Source: Mycolicibacterium monacense (GTDB taxonomy: Bacteria > Actinomycetota > Actinomycetes > Mycobacteriales > Mycobacteriaceae). Taken from it: a stretch of DNA of 64,000 bases. A model generated the notes under the pieces. That model had not been told where the DNA came from. It worked only from the letters and a program-made list of their open reading frames with translations, and searched no databases. This document shows positions 26,778 to 36,893 of this stretch, one piece after another. Position 1 is the first letter of the stretch. The number at the start of each line of letters is the position of its first letter. The stretch is from the NCBI RefSeq assembly GCF_010731575.1, contig NZ_AP022617.1:3596001-3660000 (forward strand), in the 5' to 3' direction. The position numbers and the translations under genes are program-made.

Positions 26778-27269
26778 ATGGATGAAGCGCTCGGACCCGC
26801 CCAGCTGCGCACCTACTTCGCCCTGACCGAGGCGGTCAGCGTGCTCCAGTACGCGGTGCAGGAACAACTGCGGGCCGAGGGCGACCTCAGCTATGTGCAG
26901 TTCGAGATCCTGGCCAAACTCGTCGACGCCGATCGCCCACTGACCATGACGGAACTGGCCGACGGTGTGGTGTACAGCCGCAGCGGCCTGACGCATCAGG
27001 CGGGATTGCTCGAGAGGGCCCGGCTCATCACCCGCGAACCCAGCGCGCACGACCAGCGCGCCACGCTCGTCCTCATCACCGAGGAGGGTCGAGCCCGTGT
27101 CGCGAAGGTCCTACCCGGCCACGTCGAGATTGTCCGGGAGCTGCTGTTCGACTCCCTGTCCGACGACGACGTGCGCACCCTGGGCGACATCATGAGCCGC
27201 ACTCTCGGGCACATGCGCGCCCGACCACCCCGCTCCGCCAAGCCGCGCAAGAGAGCGGCGGCTCCCTGA
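26778..27269 (+). CDS. MarR-family regulator, divergent from oxidoreductase
   Basis: A 163-residue MarR protein: an N-terminal dimer helix, a winged helix at about residues 45-105 (TMTELADGVVYSRSGLTHQAG as recognition region; SAHDQRATLVLITEEGRA as wing), and a basic C-terminal tail. ATG at 26778 lies 6 bases after TATGCT (26766-26771), a leaderless arrangement; an upstream in-frame start at 26751 would overlap the operator and is unlikely. Gene order and shared operators indicate control of the oxidoreductase gene. The ligand is unknown. Confidence 0.88.
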   Translation: MDEALGPAQLRTYFALTEAVSVLQYAVQEQLRAEGDLSYVQFEILAKLVDADRPLTMTELADGVVYSRSGLTHQAGLLERARLITREPSAHDQRATLVLITEEGRARVAKVLPGHVEIVRELLFDSLSDDDVRTLGDIMSRTLGHMRARPPRSAKPRKRAAAP

Positions 27270-27313
27270 GCGCTGCCGGGGTCGGCGCATCTGAAGACTT
27301 CTACGCCCAACGA

Positions 27314-27347
27314 ACGCACCCCCGGCCCAACAGGACCGGGGGTGCGT
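27314..27347. terminator. Bidirectional terminator between MarR gene and groEL1
   Basis: ACGCACCCCCGG (27314-27325) pairs perfectly with CCGGGGGTGCGT (27336-27347) across a 10-base loop. It lies between two convergent genes. Confidence 0.8.
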
Positions 27348-27359
27348 CGTGCGGACTAC

Positions 27360-29027
<1,668 letters not shown>

Positions 29028-29069
29028 TCACCCGTGCAATACGGGGATCTCCGGGGCGGACACGGGTGC

Positions 29070-29372
29070 TTACTTGTTGACGACAGCCAGCACGTCGCGG
29101 GCCGAGAGGATCAGGTACTCCTCGCCGTTGTACTTGATCTCGGTGCCGCCGTACTTGCTGTAGATCACGGTGTCGCCCTCGGACACGTCCAGCGGGATCC
29201 GCTTTTCGCCCTCGTCGTCCCAGCGGCCGGGGCCGACGGCGACAACGGTGCCCTCCTGCGGCTTCTCCTTGGCGGTGTCCGGGATGACCAGACCGGAAGC
29301 GGTCGTGGTCTCGGCCTCGTTGGCCTGGACGAGGATCTTGTCCTCGAGTGGCTTGATGTTCACGCTCGCCAC
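29070..29372 (-). CDS. groES: Co-chaperonin GroES
   Basis: A 100-residue co-chaperonin lid. [18 protein letters not shown] and the mobile-loop segment [19 protein letters not shown] are typical, and the C-terminus ends [16 protein letters not shown] at 29372 has GGAGGGC about 9 bases upstream; the frame is open further but non-homologous. First gene of groES-groEL1. A CIRCE operator lies 141-167 bases upstream. Confidence 0.97.
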   Translation of the reverse strand: MASVNIKPLEDKILVQANEAETTTASGLVIPDTAKEKPQEGTVVAVGPGRWDDEGEKRIPLDVSEGDTVIYSKYGGTEIKYNGEEYLILSARDVLAVVNK

Positions 29373-29512
29373 GATGGAGCCCTCCACTAGTTCGGTGTAG
29401 GTCCAGGTGGTCCCGGACCTGAATGTTTTCCAGCGTTTACAGATGATCGGCATGCGTCCGGTCCCGAGCGCCGTCGTCGCGGGTGCCGACACAGGGGTTG
29501 GCCGCCTGCCAC

Positions 29513-29544
29513 CTAGCACTCTATACATGCGAGTGCTAGCACTC
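29513..29544. promoter_or_regulatory. CIRCE (HrcA operator) upstream of groES
   Basis: CTAGCACTC (29513-29521), nine bases, GAGTGCTAG (29531-29539): the classical CIRCE inverted repeat. The right arm continues as GAGTGCTAGCACTC (29531-29544), adding a third TAGCACTC half-site and an overlapping 14-base palindrome. HrcA repression of groESL through CIRCE is established in actinobacteria. The site overlaps the stop codon of the SnoaL-like gene. Confidence 0.9.
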
Positions 29545-30003
29545 AAGGCTGGGTGGTGCCTGTCGGTCGAAGTCGCGCGGGTTGATCAGAAGGTGGGCCG
29601 AGACGTCCCCGATGTGCTCCACGTCGACTTCGCGGGCGGTGAAGTGCCAGCCGTCCCCGTCGCGGGCGAACGTGTCGTGATAGCGGCCGACGACGATGGG
29701 CTGCAGCGGCACCGTCTCGGTCGCCTGCACGACGCAGAAGGTCGACCGTGCGGACGCGGTGTCGCCGTCGACGTCGACGATCGGGTTGAGCACGAGATGC
29801 CGCGTTCGCGGGGTGTTGCCGTGCTCGGCATAGCGCCTGGTCGTGGCCGCGAACAGTTCCGCAATCGGCCCGGCGCCCGCGACACCGGCGAACGAACCCC
29901 GCGCGAGCAGCAGGCCCACCCCGTCGAAGTCCCCGGCGTCGACCAGTTCGGCGTAGCGGTAGAGCAGTTCGTGGATCGCCAGGACCTGCTCGACTCTGTT
30001 CAC
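29536..30003 (-). CDS. SnoaL/NTF2-like small protein
   Basis: A 155-residue protein of the SnoaL-like (NTF2 fold) group: [20 protein letters not shown] at the N-terminus, [19 protein letters not shown] in the central sheet and [20 protein letters not shown] near the end. Such proteins act as small dehydratases, isomerases or ligand binders; the reaction is unknown. Its GTG overlaps the tsaD stop (GTGA), so it is the last gene of the alr-tsa operon. Its TAG stop lies within the CIRCE element of groES. It is not in the H37Rv order. Confidence 0.82.
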
Positions 30004-31022
30004 GCCACCTGGCTCCGCACCACCGGCAGACCCGGATCGCTGGCCGCCTCCAGCGGTGAGGGCGGTGCGCCCGCCGCGATGAGGTGTGCGGCGAACGAGG
30101 CGATCATCGCGCCGTTGTCGGTGCACAGCCGTGGCCGCGGGATCCGCAGCGTCAGTCCGGCCTCGGCACACCGCTGTTCGGCCAGTTCCCGCAGCCGCGA
30201 GTTGGCCGCCACCCCGCCCGCGATGAGCAGTGTGGAGACGCCGAGTGTCTCGGCCGCCCGCACCGCCTTGCGGGTGAGCACGTCGGCCACCGCCTCCTGG
30301 AAACCCGCCGCGACGTCGGCCTGCGACGCCTCGGGATGACTCTCGACGTAGCGGGCGACCGCGGTCTTGAGACCCGAGAAGCTGAACGCGAACGGATCGT
30401 CGCGAGGCCCCGTCATGCCGCGCGGGAACACGATCGCCTCGCGGTCGCCCTGGCGGGCCAGGTCGTCGAGCACCTTGCCGCCGGGGTAGCCGAGCCCGAG
30501 CAGGCGCGCCACCTTGTCGTAGGCCTCCCCCGCCGCGTCGTCGACCGTGCTGCCGAGTTCGATGATCGGCTCCCCCAGCGACCGCACGTGCAGCAGGTGG
30601 GTGTGGCCGCCGGAGACCAGCAGGCCGACGCTCTCGGGCAGCGGTCCGTGGTCGTAGACGTCGGCGGCAAGGTGCCCGCCGAGGTGGTTGACCCCGTAGA
30701 ACGGCACCTGCCATGCCGCCGAATACGCCTTGGCCGCAGCCACTCCCACCAGCAGAGCGCCGGCCAGCCCGGGCCCGATCGTGGCGGCGACGACATCGGG
30801 TCTACCGACGCCTGCGGTGTCGAGCGCGCGCCGCATGGTCGGGCCGAGCGCCTCGAGGTGGGCTCGTGAGGCGATCTCGGGCACCACGCCACCGAAGCGC
30901 GCGTGCTCGTCGACGCTGGACGCCACCTCGTCGGCCAACAGCGTCACCGTGCCGTCTTCGCTCAGTTCGGCGATGCCGACACCGGTCTCGTCGCAGGAGC
31001 TCTCGATGGCCAGGATGATCAC
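30000..31022 (-). CDS. tsaD: tRNA t6A threonylcarbamoyltransferase TsaD
   Basis: A 340-residue Kae1/Qri7/YgjD protein that transfers the threonylcarbamoyl group to A37 of ANN-decoding tRNAs, together with TsaB and Tsa[19 protein letters not shown] opens the actin-like ATPase fold, [16 protein letters not shown] carries a metal His, and [15 protein letters not shown] and [10 protein letters not shown] give further metal and nucleotide contacts. GTG at 31022 overlaps the rimI stop (GTGA). Corresponds to Rv3419c. Confidence 0.97.
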
Positions 31023-31495
31023 GGCACTTCTCGCTTCGCAACGCTCGGTGGGTCTCGCCTCATCGTATAGGCGTCGGCGCCGCTGACCCGGTAGTAGCGC
31101 CTGCGCAGCCCCACCCGGGTGAACCCGACGCTCTCGTACAGCGCGATGGCCGGTTCGTTGTCGGTGCGCACCTCGAGGAAGATCACACCGCCGTCGGCGA
31201 CCTCGAGCAGCTGTTCGAGCATACGGCGGCCGATTCCGCGACCCTGATAGTCGGGGTCCACTCCGATGGTGTGGATCTCGTACTCGTACGGCTCTTTTCG
31301 GCCCAGCCGGGCGATACCGCCGTAGCCGACGAGGATGTCGTCGGCGCGGGCGGCGACGTAGTGGTTGTGCGGTGCGCTCAGTTCGGCGAGGAACGCCCGC
31401 GCGGGCCATGGATCGTCGCCGGGGAAGAGTTGGGCCTCCAGATCGGCGCACCGGGCGGCGTCGTCTTCGGTGAGGGCGCCGTAGGTGACGCTCAC
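31019..31495 (-). CDS. rimI: Ribosomal-protein-alanine N-acetyltransferase RimI
   Basis: A 158-residue GNAT acetyltransferase. The acetyl-CoA-binding motif A is [20 protein letters not shown], and [19 protein letters not shown] follows. GTG at 31495 overlaps the tsaB stop (GTGA). RimI acetylates the N-terminus of ribosomal protein S18 in E. coli and of further proteins in mycobacteria. It is embedded in the t6A gene set, as in many actinobacteria. Corresponds to Rv3420c. Confidence 0.95.
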
Positions 31496-32127
31496 CGGCG
31501 TGTCTGCTCGGCGCGCGGCGTCGCGTCGGGGCGGCGCAGGTACAGCGGCACCAGCGCATCCGGCTCCGCTGCCCAGTCGGTGACGGCACGGACCAGGCCC
31601 TCGACCGACGGGTACTGCGGGCCGACGACGGTGACATCGAAAAGCGCTGCGTGGTCCGGTGATCCGGCCGCCACGGTGGCGCCGGGCGGTACGTCGGCGG
31701 GTGCGTTGACCGCGGGGCCGTCGACCCGGACGCCGTCGCGGTAACGCGCCCAGTACACCTCGCGACGACGGGCGTCGGTCACGACGAGCGCCTCGCCGGA
31801 CGTCGCCACCCCGATGGCGTCGAGGCTGCACACCCCGTACACCGGGATGCCCAGGGCGTGTCCGTAGGCGGCGGCGGTGGCCATTCCGACGCGCAGGCCG
31901 GTGAACGGGCCGGGCCCGCAGCCGACCACCACGGCGGTGAAGTCGTCGACGGTGATCCCCGCGTCGCGCACGGCGGCCAGCACGTTGGGGGTCAGCCGTT
32001 CGGCGTGCGCCCGCGGGTCCACGGTCACCCGCTCGGCGAGCACGCTCAGCCCGTCGTCGCCCCGGCGCACCACCCCGGCGGTGACGGCGGGGGTGGCGGT
32101 GTCGATGGCCAGCACGAGCGCGCTCAC
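31492..32127 (-). CDS. tsaB: t6A complex dimerisation protein TsaB
   Basis: A 211-residue YeaZ-type protein, partner of Tsa[17 protein letters not shown] at the N-terminus and [20 protein letters not shown] (about residue 65) are diagnostic. GTG at 32127 overlaps the tsaE stop and gives the same length as Rv3421c; an in-frame start at 32139 would extend into tsaE. Confidence 0.95.
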   Translation of the reverse strand: MSALVLAIDTATPAVTAGVVRRGDDGLSVLAERVTVDPRAHAERLTPNVLAAVRDAGITVDDFTAVVVGCGPGPFTGLRVGMATAAAYGHALGIPVYGVCSLDAIGVATSGEALVVTDARRREVYWARYRDGVRVDGPAVNAPADVPPGATVAAGSPDHAALFDVTVVGPQYPSVEGLVRAVTDWAAEPDALVPLYLRRPDATPRAEQTRR

Positions 32128-32591
32128 TGTCGGCTCCACTGCCAGATGGCGGTGCGCGCCTCGGTGTCCACGGCGCGTTCCAGCCGGATGTCGAGGTGGC
32201 TGTCGGAGAGCCGCTCGGCGACGCCCTCACCCCACTCGACCACGACGACGGCATCGTCGAGATCGGTGTCGAGGTCGAGTGAGTCGAGTTCGGCGAGCAG
32301 GTCGGTGCCGGGGTGGTCGAGCAGCCGATACATGTCGACGTGGACCATGGCCGGCCGGCCCGGTTGCCGCGCGCGGTGCACTCGCGCGAGCACGAACGTG
32401 GGCGAGGTGACCGGACCCTCGACGTCCATCGCTTCGGCGATTCCCTTGGCCAGCACTGTCTTTCCCGCACCGAGCGGTCCGGAGAGCACGACGACGTCAC
32501 CGGCGTGCAGGTGTGCGCCGAGCCGGGCGCCCAGCGCCATGGTGTCCTGCGCGGTGGCCAGTTCGGCGGTGCCGCTCTGCCGGTCAGTCAC
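32124..32591 (-). CDS. tsaE: t6A complex ATPase TsaE
   Basis: A 155-residue P-loop ATPase of the YjeE family. Walker A is SGPLGAGKTVLAKGIAEAM (about residue 38), the switch region is VTSPTFVLARVH, and the metal or Walker B-like segment is MVHVDMYRLLDHPG with VVVVEWGEG. GTG at 32591 overlaps the hydrolase stop by 8 bases. Corresponds to Rv3422c. Confidence 0.95.
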   Translation of the reverse strand: MTDRQSGTAELATAQDTMALGARLGAHLHAGDVVVLSGPLGAGKTVLAKGIAEAMDVEGPVTSPTFVLARVHRARQPGRPAMVHVDMYRLLDHPGTDLLAELDSLDLDTDLDDAVVVVEWGEGVAERLSDSHLDIRLERAVDTEARTAIWQWSRQ

Positions 32592-33693
32592 GGGACCGCG
32601 CCCGGTCGCGGATCCGCCGCGTCAGTGCGACGAGTCTGGACGGTGTGGCCCGCTCGACCAGCCGGACCAGCGCATCGTCGATCTGCTCCGGATGCTCGAG
32701 CTGCACCAGATGCCCGGCGCCGTCGACGATCACGAGCTCGGACTTGGGCAGCGCGGCGGCCATCTCCTGCGAGTACTCCATCGGGGTGAGCAGATCACGG
32801 TCACCGCAGGCGATCAACGTCGGGACCTTCGCCAGGGTGGTCAGGCCGCCCGTCTCGTCGTGCACCTCCAGCGCGTGCAGGAACTCGACCAGTGTGGGAA
32901 TCGGCGTGTCGTGCATCATCTTCTCGGAGAACGCGACGACGCTCGGGCTGATCTTCTCGTCACCGTAGGACGCCGCGCGCAGGATCGGGCCGATCACCGC
33001 CCGGGCCACCCCGCGGGTGCGGTGCACGGTGCCAGGTGCGTAGCGCGCCGCAAATCGGACCGCTTCCAGCGCAGGGTTTTTCAGGATCTCACCGAGCGGT
33101 GAACGGGATACGCCCTCGGCGGCCGAGGAGATGATCGCGGCACCGACGACGCGGGTGGGATAGCGCTGCGGGTACTGCCGTGCGTGCGAGAGCACCGTCA
33201 TGCCGCCCATCGAGTGGCCGACCAGCACCACCGGACCGCGCGGGGCGACCACCGCCAGCACCGCTTCGAGGTCCTGGCCGAGCTGGGTGACGGTGTAGGT
33301 GTCGGGGGGCGCCTCGCCGGACTGGCCGTGGCCGCGTTGGTCGTAGAACACCATCCGGACCTGGTCACCCCACTGCTCCGACAGGCGGGCGCGCTGGAAG
33401 TGGAAGGCGCCCATGCGAAGACAGAAGCCGTGGGCGAAGACGACCGTGAGCGGAGCGTCGGCGGGGCCGACCTCGCGTACGGCCAGCGGCACACCGTCGG
33501 TGGTGGTGACGACCGAGCTGCGGTCGGCGTCGAGCAGCTCGAAATCCTCGGCCGAATAGGGGTCGTCATCGGTGACGCGGCGCGCCACCGAGCGGGCCAC
33601 GGTCACCCCGGCCAGTGAGCCGACCGCCGCCAGTCCCGCGGCGCCGGCCAGCCAGCCGGCGTTTCCACGTCGCCTGTTCTCGTTGTCGATCAA
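32584..33693 (-). CDS. Alpha/beta hydrolase, N-terminally membrane-anchored
   Basis: A 369-residue alpha/beta hydrolase. The N-terminal helix [20 protein letters not shown] (about residues 12-31) is probably a membrane anchor. The nucleophile elbow is [13 protein letters not shown], the acid is in [15 protein letters not shown] and the His in [15 protein letters not shown], so the triad is complete. Tightly packed between alr and tsaE (4- and 8-base overlaps), so it is in the same operon. The substrate is unknown; esterase, lipase or epoxide-hydrolase-like activity is possible. Confidence 0.9.
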   Translation of the reverse strand: MIDNENRRRGNAGWLAGAAGLAAVGSLAGVTVARSVARRVTDDDPYSAEDFELLDADRSSVVTTTDGVPLAVREVGPADAPLTVVFAHGFCLRMGAFHFQRARLSEQWGDQVRMVFYDQRGHGQSGEAPPDTYTVTQLGQDLEAVLAVVAPRGPVVLVGHSMGGMTVLSHARQYPQRYPTRVVGAAIISSAAEGVSRSPLGEILKNPALEAVRFAARYAPGTVHRTRGVARAVIGPILRAASYGDEKISPSVVAFSEKMMHDTPIPTLVEFLHALEVHDETGGLTTLAKVPTLIACGDRDLLTPMEYSQEMAAALPKSELVIVDGAGHLVQLEHPEQIDDALVRLVERATPSRLVALTRRIRDRARSRD

Positions 33694-34847
33694 CGGCTTT
33701 CCCGTCGGTAGGTGCGGACGACCCGGCCGCGGGGGCTGGTGACGATCTCGTAGTTGATGGTGCCGATGATCTCGGCCCAGTCCTGGGCGGTGTGTTCGCC
33801 GCGGGTCCCGGGGCCGAACAGGATGGCCTCGTCGCCGTCGCTGACGTCGACGGGCCCGGGTCCGAGGTCGACGACGAACTGGTCCATGCAGATCCGTCCC
33901 ACCCCGGGCCGCAGCCGGCCGTTGATCAGCACCTGCAGGCGCCCACTCAGCGAGCGGTACACCCCGTCGGCGTAGCCGATCGGGAGCAGCGCGACCGTGG
34001 TGTCACGCTGGGCGATCCAGGTGTGGCCGTAGGACACCCCGTCACCGGCCTTGATCGAACGGGTCTGCGCGACCGGACATCTCAACGTCATCGCGGGACG
34101 CAGACCCATGTCGCCGAGCGCGGGGATCGGGGTCTGCCCATACACGGCGATCCCGGGGCGGACCATGTCGAAGGCGAGGTCGGGTCGGGTCATCGCGGCC
34201 GGTGAGTTGCACAGATGCGCGACCTCGAACGTCACGCCGGCGTCAGCGGCCTGGCGCCGCATGTCCGTCAACCGCTGCGCCTGCCGGTCGTTGGTGGGGT
34301 TGTCGGGTTCGTCTCCGCACGCCAGATGCGACATGATGCCGCGTACCCGCACCGCGTCCTCGGCTTGCGCCTTGGCCAGGCGTTGCAGCAGTGCCGGGTA
34401 TTCGGCGGGGCTCACCCCGTTGCGGCTCAGCCCGGTGTCGGCCTTCACGGTGAGGGTGGCCGTCATCCCGGTGCGGTGGACGGCGTCGAGGATCTCGCCG
34501 AGCTGACGCACCGAGGACACGGCGAGTTGGATGTCGGCCTGCACCGCCGGGGCGAAGTCGGTGCCCGGGCCGTGCAGCCACGCCAGCACCGGTGCGGTGA
34601 TGCCGTCGGCGCGCAGTGCGAGCGCCTCGCCGACGGTGGCCACGCCGAGTTCGGTGACCCCGGCGTCGAGGACGACCTTCGCGACTTCGGTGGCGCCGTG
34701 TCCGTAGCCGTCGGCCTTGAGCACCGGCATCACCTGGGCAGATCCAGCGCGGTCACGCAGAAGCGCCACGTTGTGTGAGATCGCGTCGAGGTCGACGACC
34801 ACCTGCGCGGTGGGGGTCACGGTCGTCTCGGATGTCTGCATGGTCAT
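33690..34847 (-). CDS. alr: Alanine racemase
   Basis: A 385-residue PLP enzyme making D-alanine for peptidoglycan. PLP-binding Lys is in [17 protein letters not shown] (about residue 44), the opposing catalytic Tyr in [13 protein letters not shown] (about residue 275), and [13 protein letters not shown] is another family signature. ATG at 34847 is taken; a second ATG at 34841 is also plausible. First gene of an operon running through the hydrolase and tsa genes to the SnoaL-like gene. Corresponds to Rv3423c, the target of D-cycloserine. Confidence 0.95.
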   Translation of the reverse strand: MTMQTSETTVTPTAQVVVDLDAISHNVALLRDRAGSAQVMPVLKADGYGHGATEVAKVVLDAGVTELGVATVGEALALRADGITAPVLAWLHGPGTDFAPAVQADIQLAVSSVRQLGEILDAVHRTGMTATLTVKADTGLSRNGVSPAEYPALLQRLAKAQAEDAVRVRGIMSHLACGDEPDNPTNDRQAQRLTDMRRQAADAGVTFEVAHLCNSPAAMTRPDLAFDMVRPGIAVYGQTPIPALGDMGLRPAMTLRCPVAQTRSIKAGDGVSYGHTWIAQRDTTVALLPIGYADGVYRSLSGRLQVLINGRLRPGVGRICMDQFVVDLGPGPVDVSDGDEAILFGPGTRGEHTAQDWAEIIGTINYEIVTSPRGRVVRTYRRESR

Positions 34848-35049
34848 GTCACCGCGCTCGATTCTCCCAGAACCCGGTCGCCAGGTGCGGCGCGGCCGGT
34901 TATCCAGGAGGGGATCGCCGCCGGGGCGGATCGCGTGCGGGGGTCGCAATGATCGTTGGAGGATTCGGCGAGACTTTTGCTGAATAACCTCTTCGGAAGC
35001 TCGCTCGCTGAACGCTCTGCGCGGCTACCGTAGGAGTTTGGAGGAAATC

Positions 35050-35364
35050 ATGAGGCTTCCACGCATGTTCTTCGTCGCAGCAGCGATTGCTCTGGCCACG
35101 CTCACGCTGGCTTTCGGCGAACCACTGAGTCCGCGCGAGGAGGCCGCAGGACCCCAGGACATCGTCCCCGCAGTGACGGGCGACGTGACGCCCCTGAGCC
35201 ATGGCCCCTCGCCACCGTGCCCGCCCGGCGGCACAAAGGAAGGCCCATTCTGTACCGGTCCCAAGGTTCGATGCGCCAACGGCGTCATCACAGTGCTGGG
35301 CCTGTCGTGTCCACCAGCCCCCGCCCCAGTCGCGAGACAAGCACCACCGCCGCCGGTGACCTGA
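35050..35364 (+). CDS. Small secreted Cys- and Pro-rich protein
   Basis: A 104-residue protein with a signal peptide (MRLPRMFFVAAAIALATLTL, then FGEP) and a mature part with four Cys in SPPCPPGG, PFCTGPKV, VRCANGV and LSCPPAP, likely two disulfides, and a Pro-rich end. ATG at 35050 has GGAGG at 35040-35044. No family is recognised. The short stretches on both sides (34848-35049 and 35365-35490) show no other gene. Confidence 0.72.
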   Translation: MRLPRMFFVAAAIALATLTLAFGEPLSPREEAAGPQDIVPAVTGDVTPLSHGPSPPCPPGGTKEGPFCTGPKVRCANGVITVLGLSCPPAPAPVARQAPPPPVT

Positions 35365-35490
35365 CCGGACGGCAGCAAGTACCAACCCCTCCGGCTCTGT
35401 ACGTTGCCGTGCGCGGATGGTCGCTTCCGCGCTCCCAGGGTTCCATGAGCTGCGGGCACCGCTCGTCGCCGGTTACCTGTGGCCGCCCTT

Positions 35491-36876
35491 CTAATGGGCG
35501 AACGGCTGCACCTCATCGAAGTGGCCACCCGGCTTGAGCTCGTCGAGATGCTTGAGCACCGTGACCATGTCGTCGCGCAGCGCGCGGGCCAGATCGGCGG
35601 AAAACCCCTCGCGTACCACGACCCTGAGCACCGTGACGTCCTCGGCGCCCTCGGGCATGGTGTACGCGGGCACCTGCCAGCCGTAGGAGCGCAACGTCTG
35701 CGAGATGTCGAACTCGGTGTAGCCCGGGTCGCCCTTCAACCGGAAGCTCACGACCGGGATCGCCGAACCGTCGGTGATCAACTCGAAATGCTCGCTGTCG
35801 CGCAGTTCGTCGCCCAGCCACCGGGCGGTCTGCGACAGCGACTGCATGACCTGCGCGTAGCCGCCGCGACCCAACCGCAGGAAGTTGTAATACTGGCCGA
35901 CCACCTGGTTACCGGGACGAGAGAAGTTCAGCGTGAACGTCGGCATGTCGCCGCCGAGGTAGTTGACCCGGAACACCAGTTCCTCGGGTAGCTGCTCGGC
36001 GTTGCGCCACACCACGAACCCGATGCCGGGATAGGTGAGCCCGTACTTGTGTCCACTGACGTTGATCGACACCACCCGCGGCAACCGGAAGTCCCACACC
36101 AGATCCGGATGCAGGAACGGCACCACGAACCCGCCGCTGGCGGCGTCGACGTGGACGGGCACGTCGACACCCCCGTCTGCGGCCAATTTGTCGAGCGCGG
36201 CGCAGATCTCCCCGATGGGCTCCAGTTCACCGGTGTAGGTGGTGCCCAGGATCGCCACCACTCCGATGGTGTCCTCGTCGACGTGCTCGAGCACCTGCTC
36301 CGGAGTGATGACGTAGCGACCGTCCTCCATCGGCAGATAGCGCGGTTCGACGTCGAAGTAGCGGCAGAACTTCTCCCACACCACCTGGACGTTCGACCCC
36401 ATCACCAGATTCGGGGTGCGGCCCTTCCACGCATCGCCGCCGAGGCGCTGGCGCCAACGCCATTTCATCGCCAGCCCGGCGAGCATGACCGCCTCGCTCG
36501 ACCCGATCGTCGACACCCCGATCGCGCTGTTCGGGTCGTCGTCGCGCAGATCCTCGGCGTGGAACAGGTCGGCCACCATGCACACGCAACGCTGCTCGAT
36601 CGCCGCGGTCGCCGGGTACTCGTCCTTGTCGATCATGTTCTTGTCGAACGTCTCGGCCATCAGCTTCTCGGCCTCGGGGTCCATCCACGTGGTGACGAAG
36701 GTGGCGAGGTTGAGCCGCGAGCTGCCGTCGAGCATGAGTTCGTCGTGGATGAACCGGTAGGCCGCCTGGGGTTCCATCGCCTCGTCGGGCAGCCGCAGTG
36801 ACGGCACCGGCGCCATCGCCAACCTGCCGGTGTAGGCGGGCGAGACGTGCTGGACGCGACTGTGCGTGCGCGACAT
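35491..36876 (-). CDS. gadB: Glutamate decarboxylase
   Basis: A 461-residue PLP enzyme converting glutamate to GABA and CO2, consuming a proton. The PLP Lys lies in VSINVSGHKYGLTYPGIG (about residue 275). HVDAASGGFVVPFL holds the PLP-ring Asp, and ATFVTTWMDPEAEKLMAE is the conserved N-terminal segment. The length matches bacterial GadA/GadB (about 460) and Rv3432c. No gadC antiporter is adjacent. It lies 17 bases after the end-to-start junction with nnrE/nnrD on the same strand. Confidence 0.95.
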   Translation of the reverse strand: MSRTHSRVQHVSPAYTGRLAMAPVPSLRLPDEAMEPQAAYRFIHDELMLDGSSRLNLATFVTTWMDPEAEKLMAETFDKNMIDKDEYPATAAIEQRCVCMVADLFHAEDLRDDDPNSAIGVSTIGSSEAVMLAGLAMKWRWRQRLGGDAWKGRTPNLVMGSNVQVVWEKFCRYFDVEPRYLPMEDGRYVITPEQVLEHVDEDTIGVVAILGTTYTGELEPIGEICAALDKLAADGGVDVPVHVDAASGGFVVPFLHPDLVWDFRLPRVVSINVSGHKYGLTYPGIGFVVWRNAEQLPEELVFRVNYLGGDMPTFTLNFSRPGNQVVGQYYNFLRLGRGGYAQVMQSLSQTARWLGDELRDSEHFELITDGSAIPVVSFRLKGDPGYTEFDISQTLRSYGWQVPAYTMPEGAEDVTVLRVVVREGFSADLARALRDDMVTVLKHLDELKPGGHFDEVQPFAH

Positions 36877-36893
36877 TGGGTTTCCTTTCGGGG

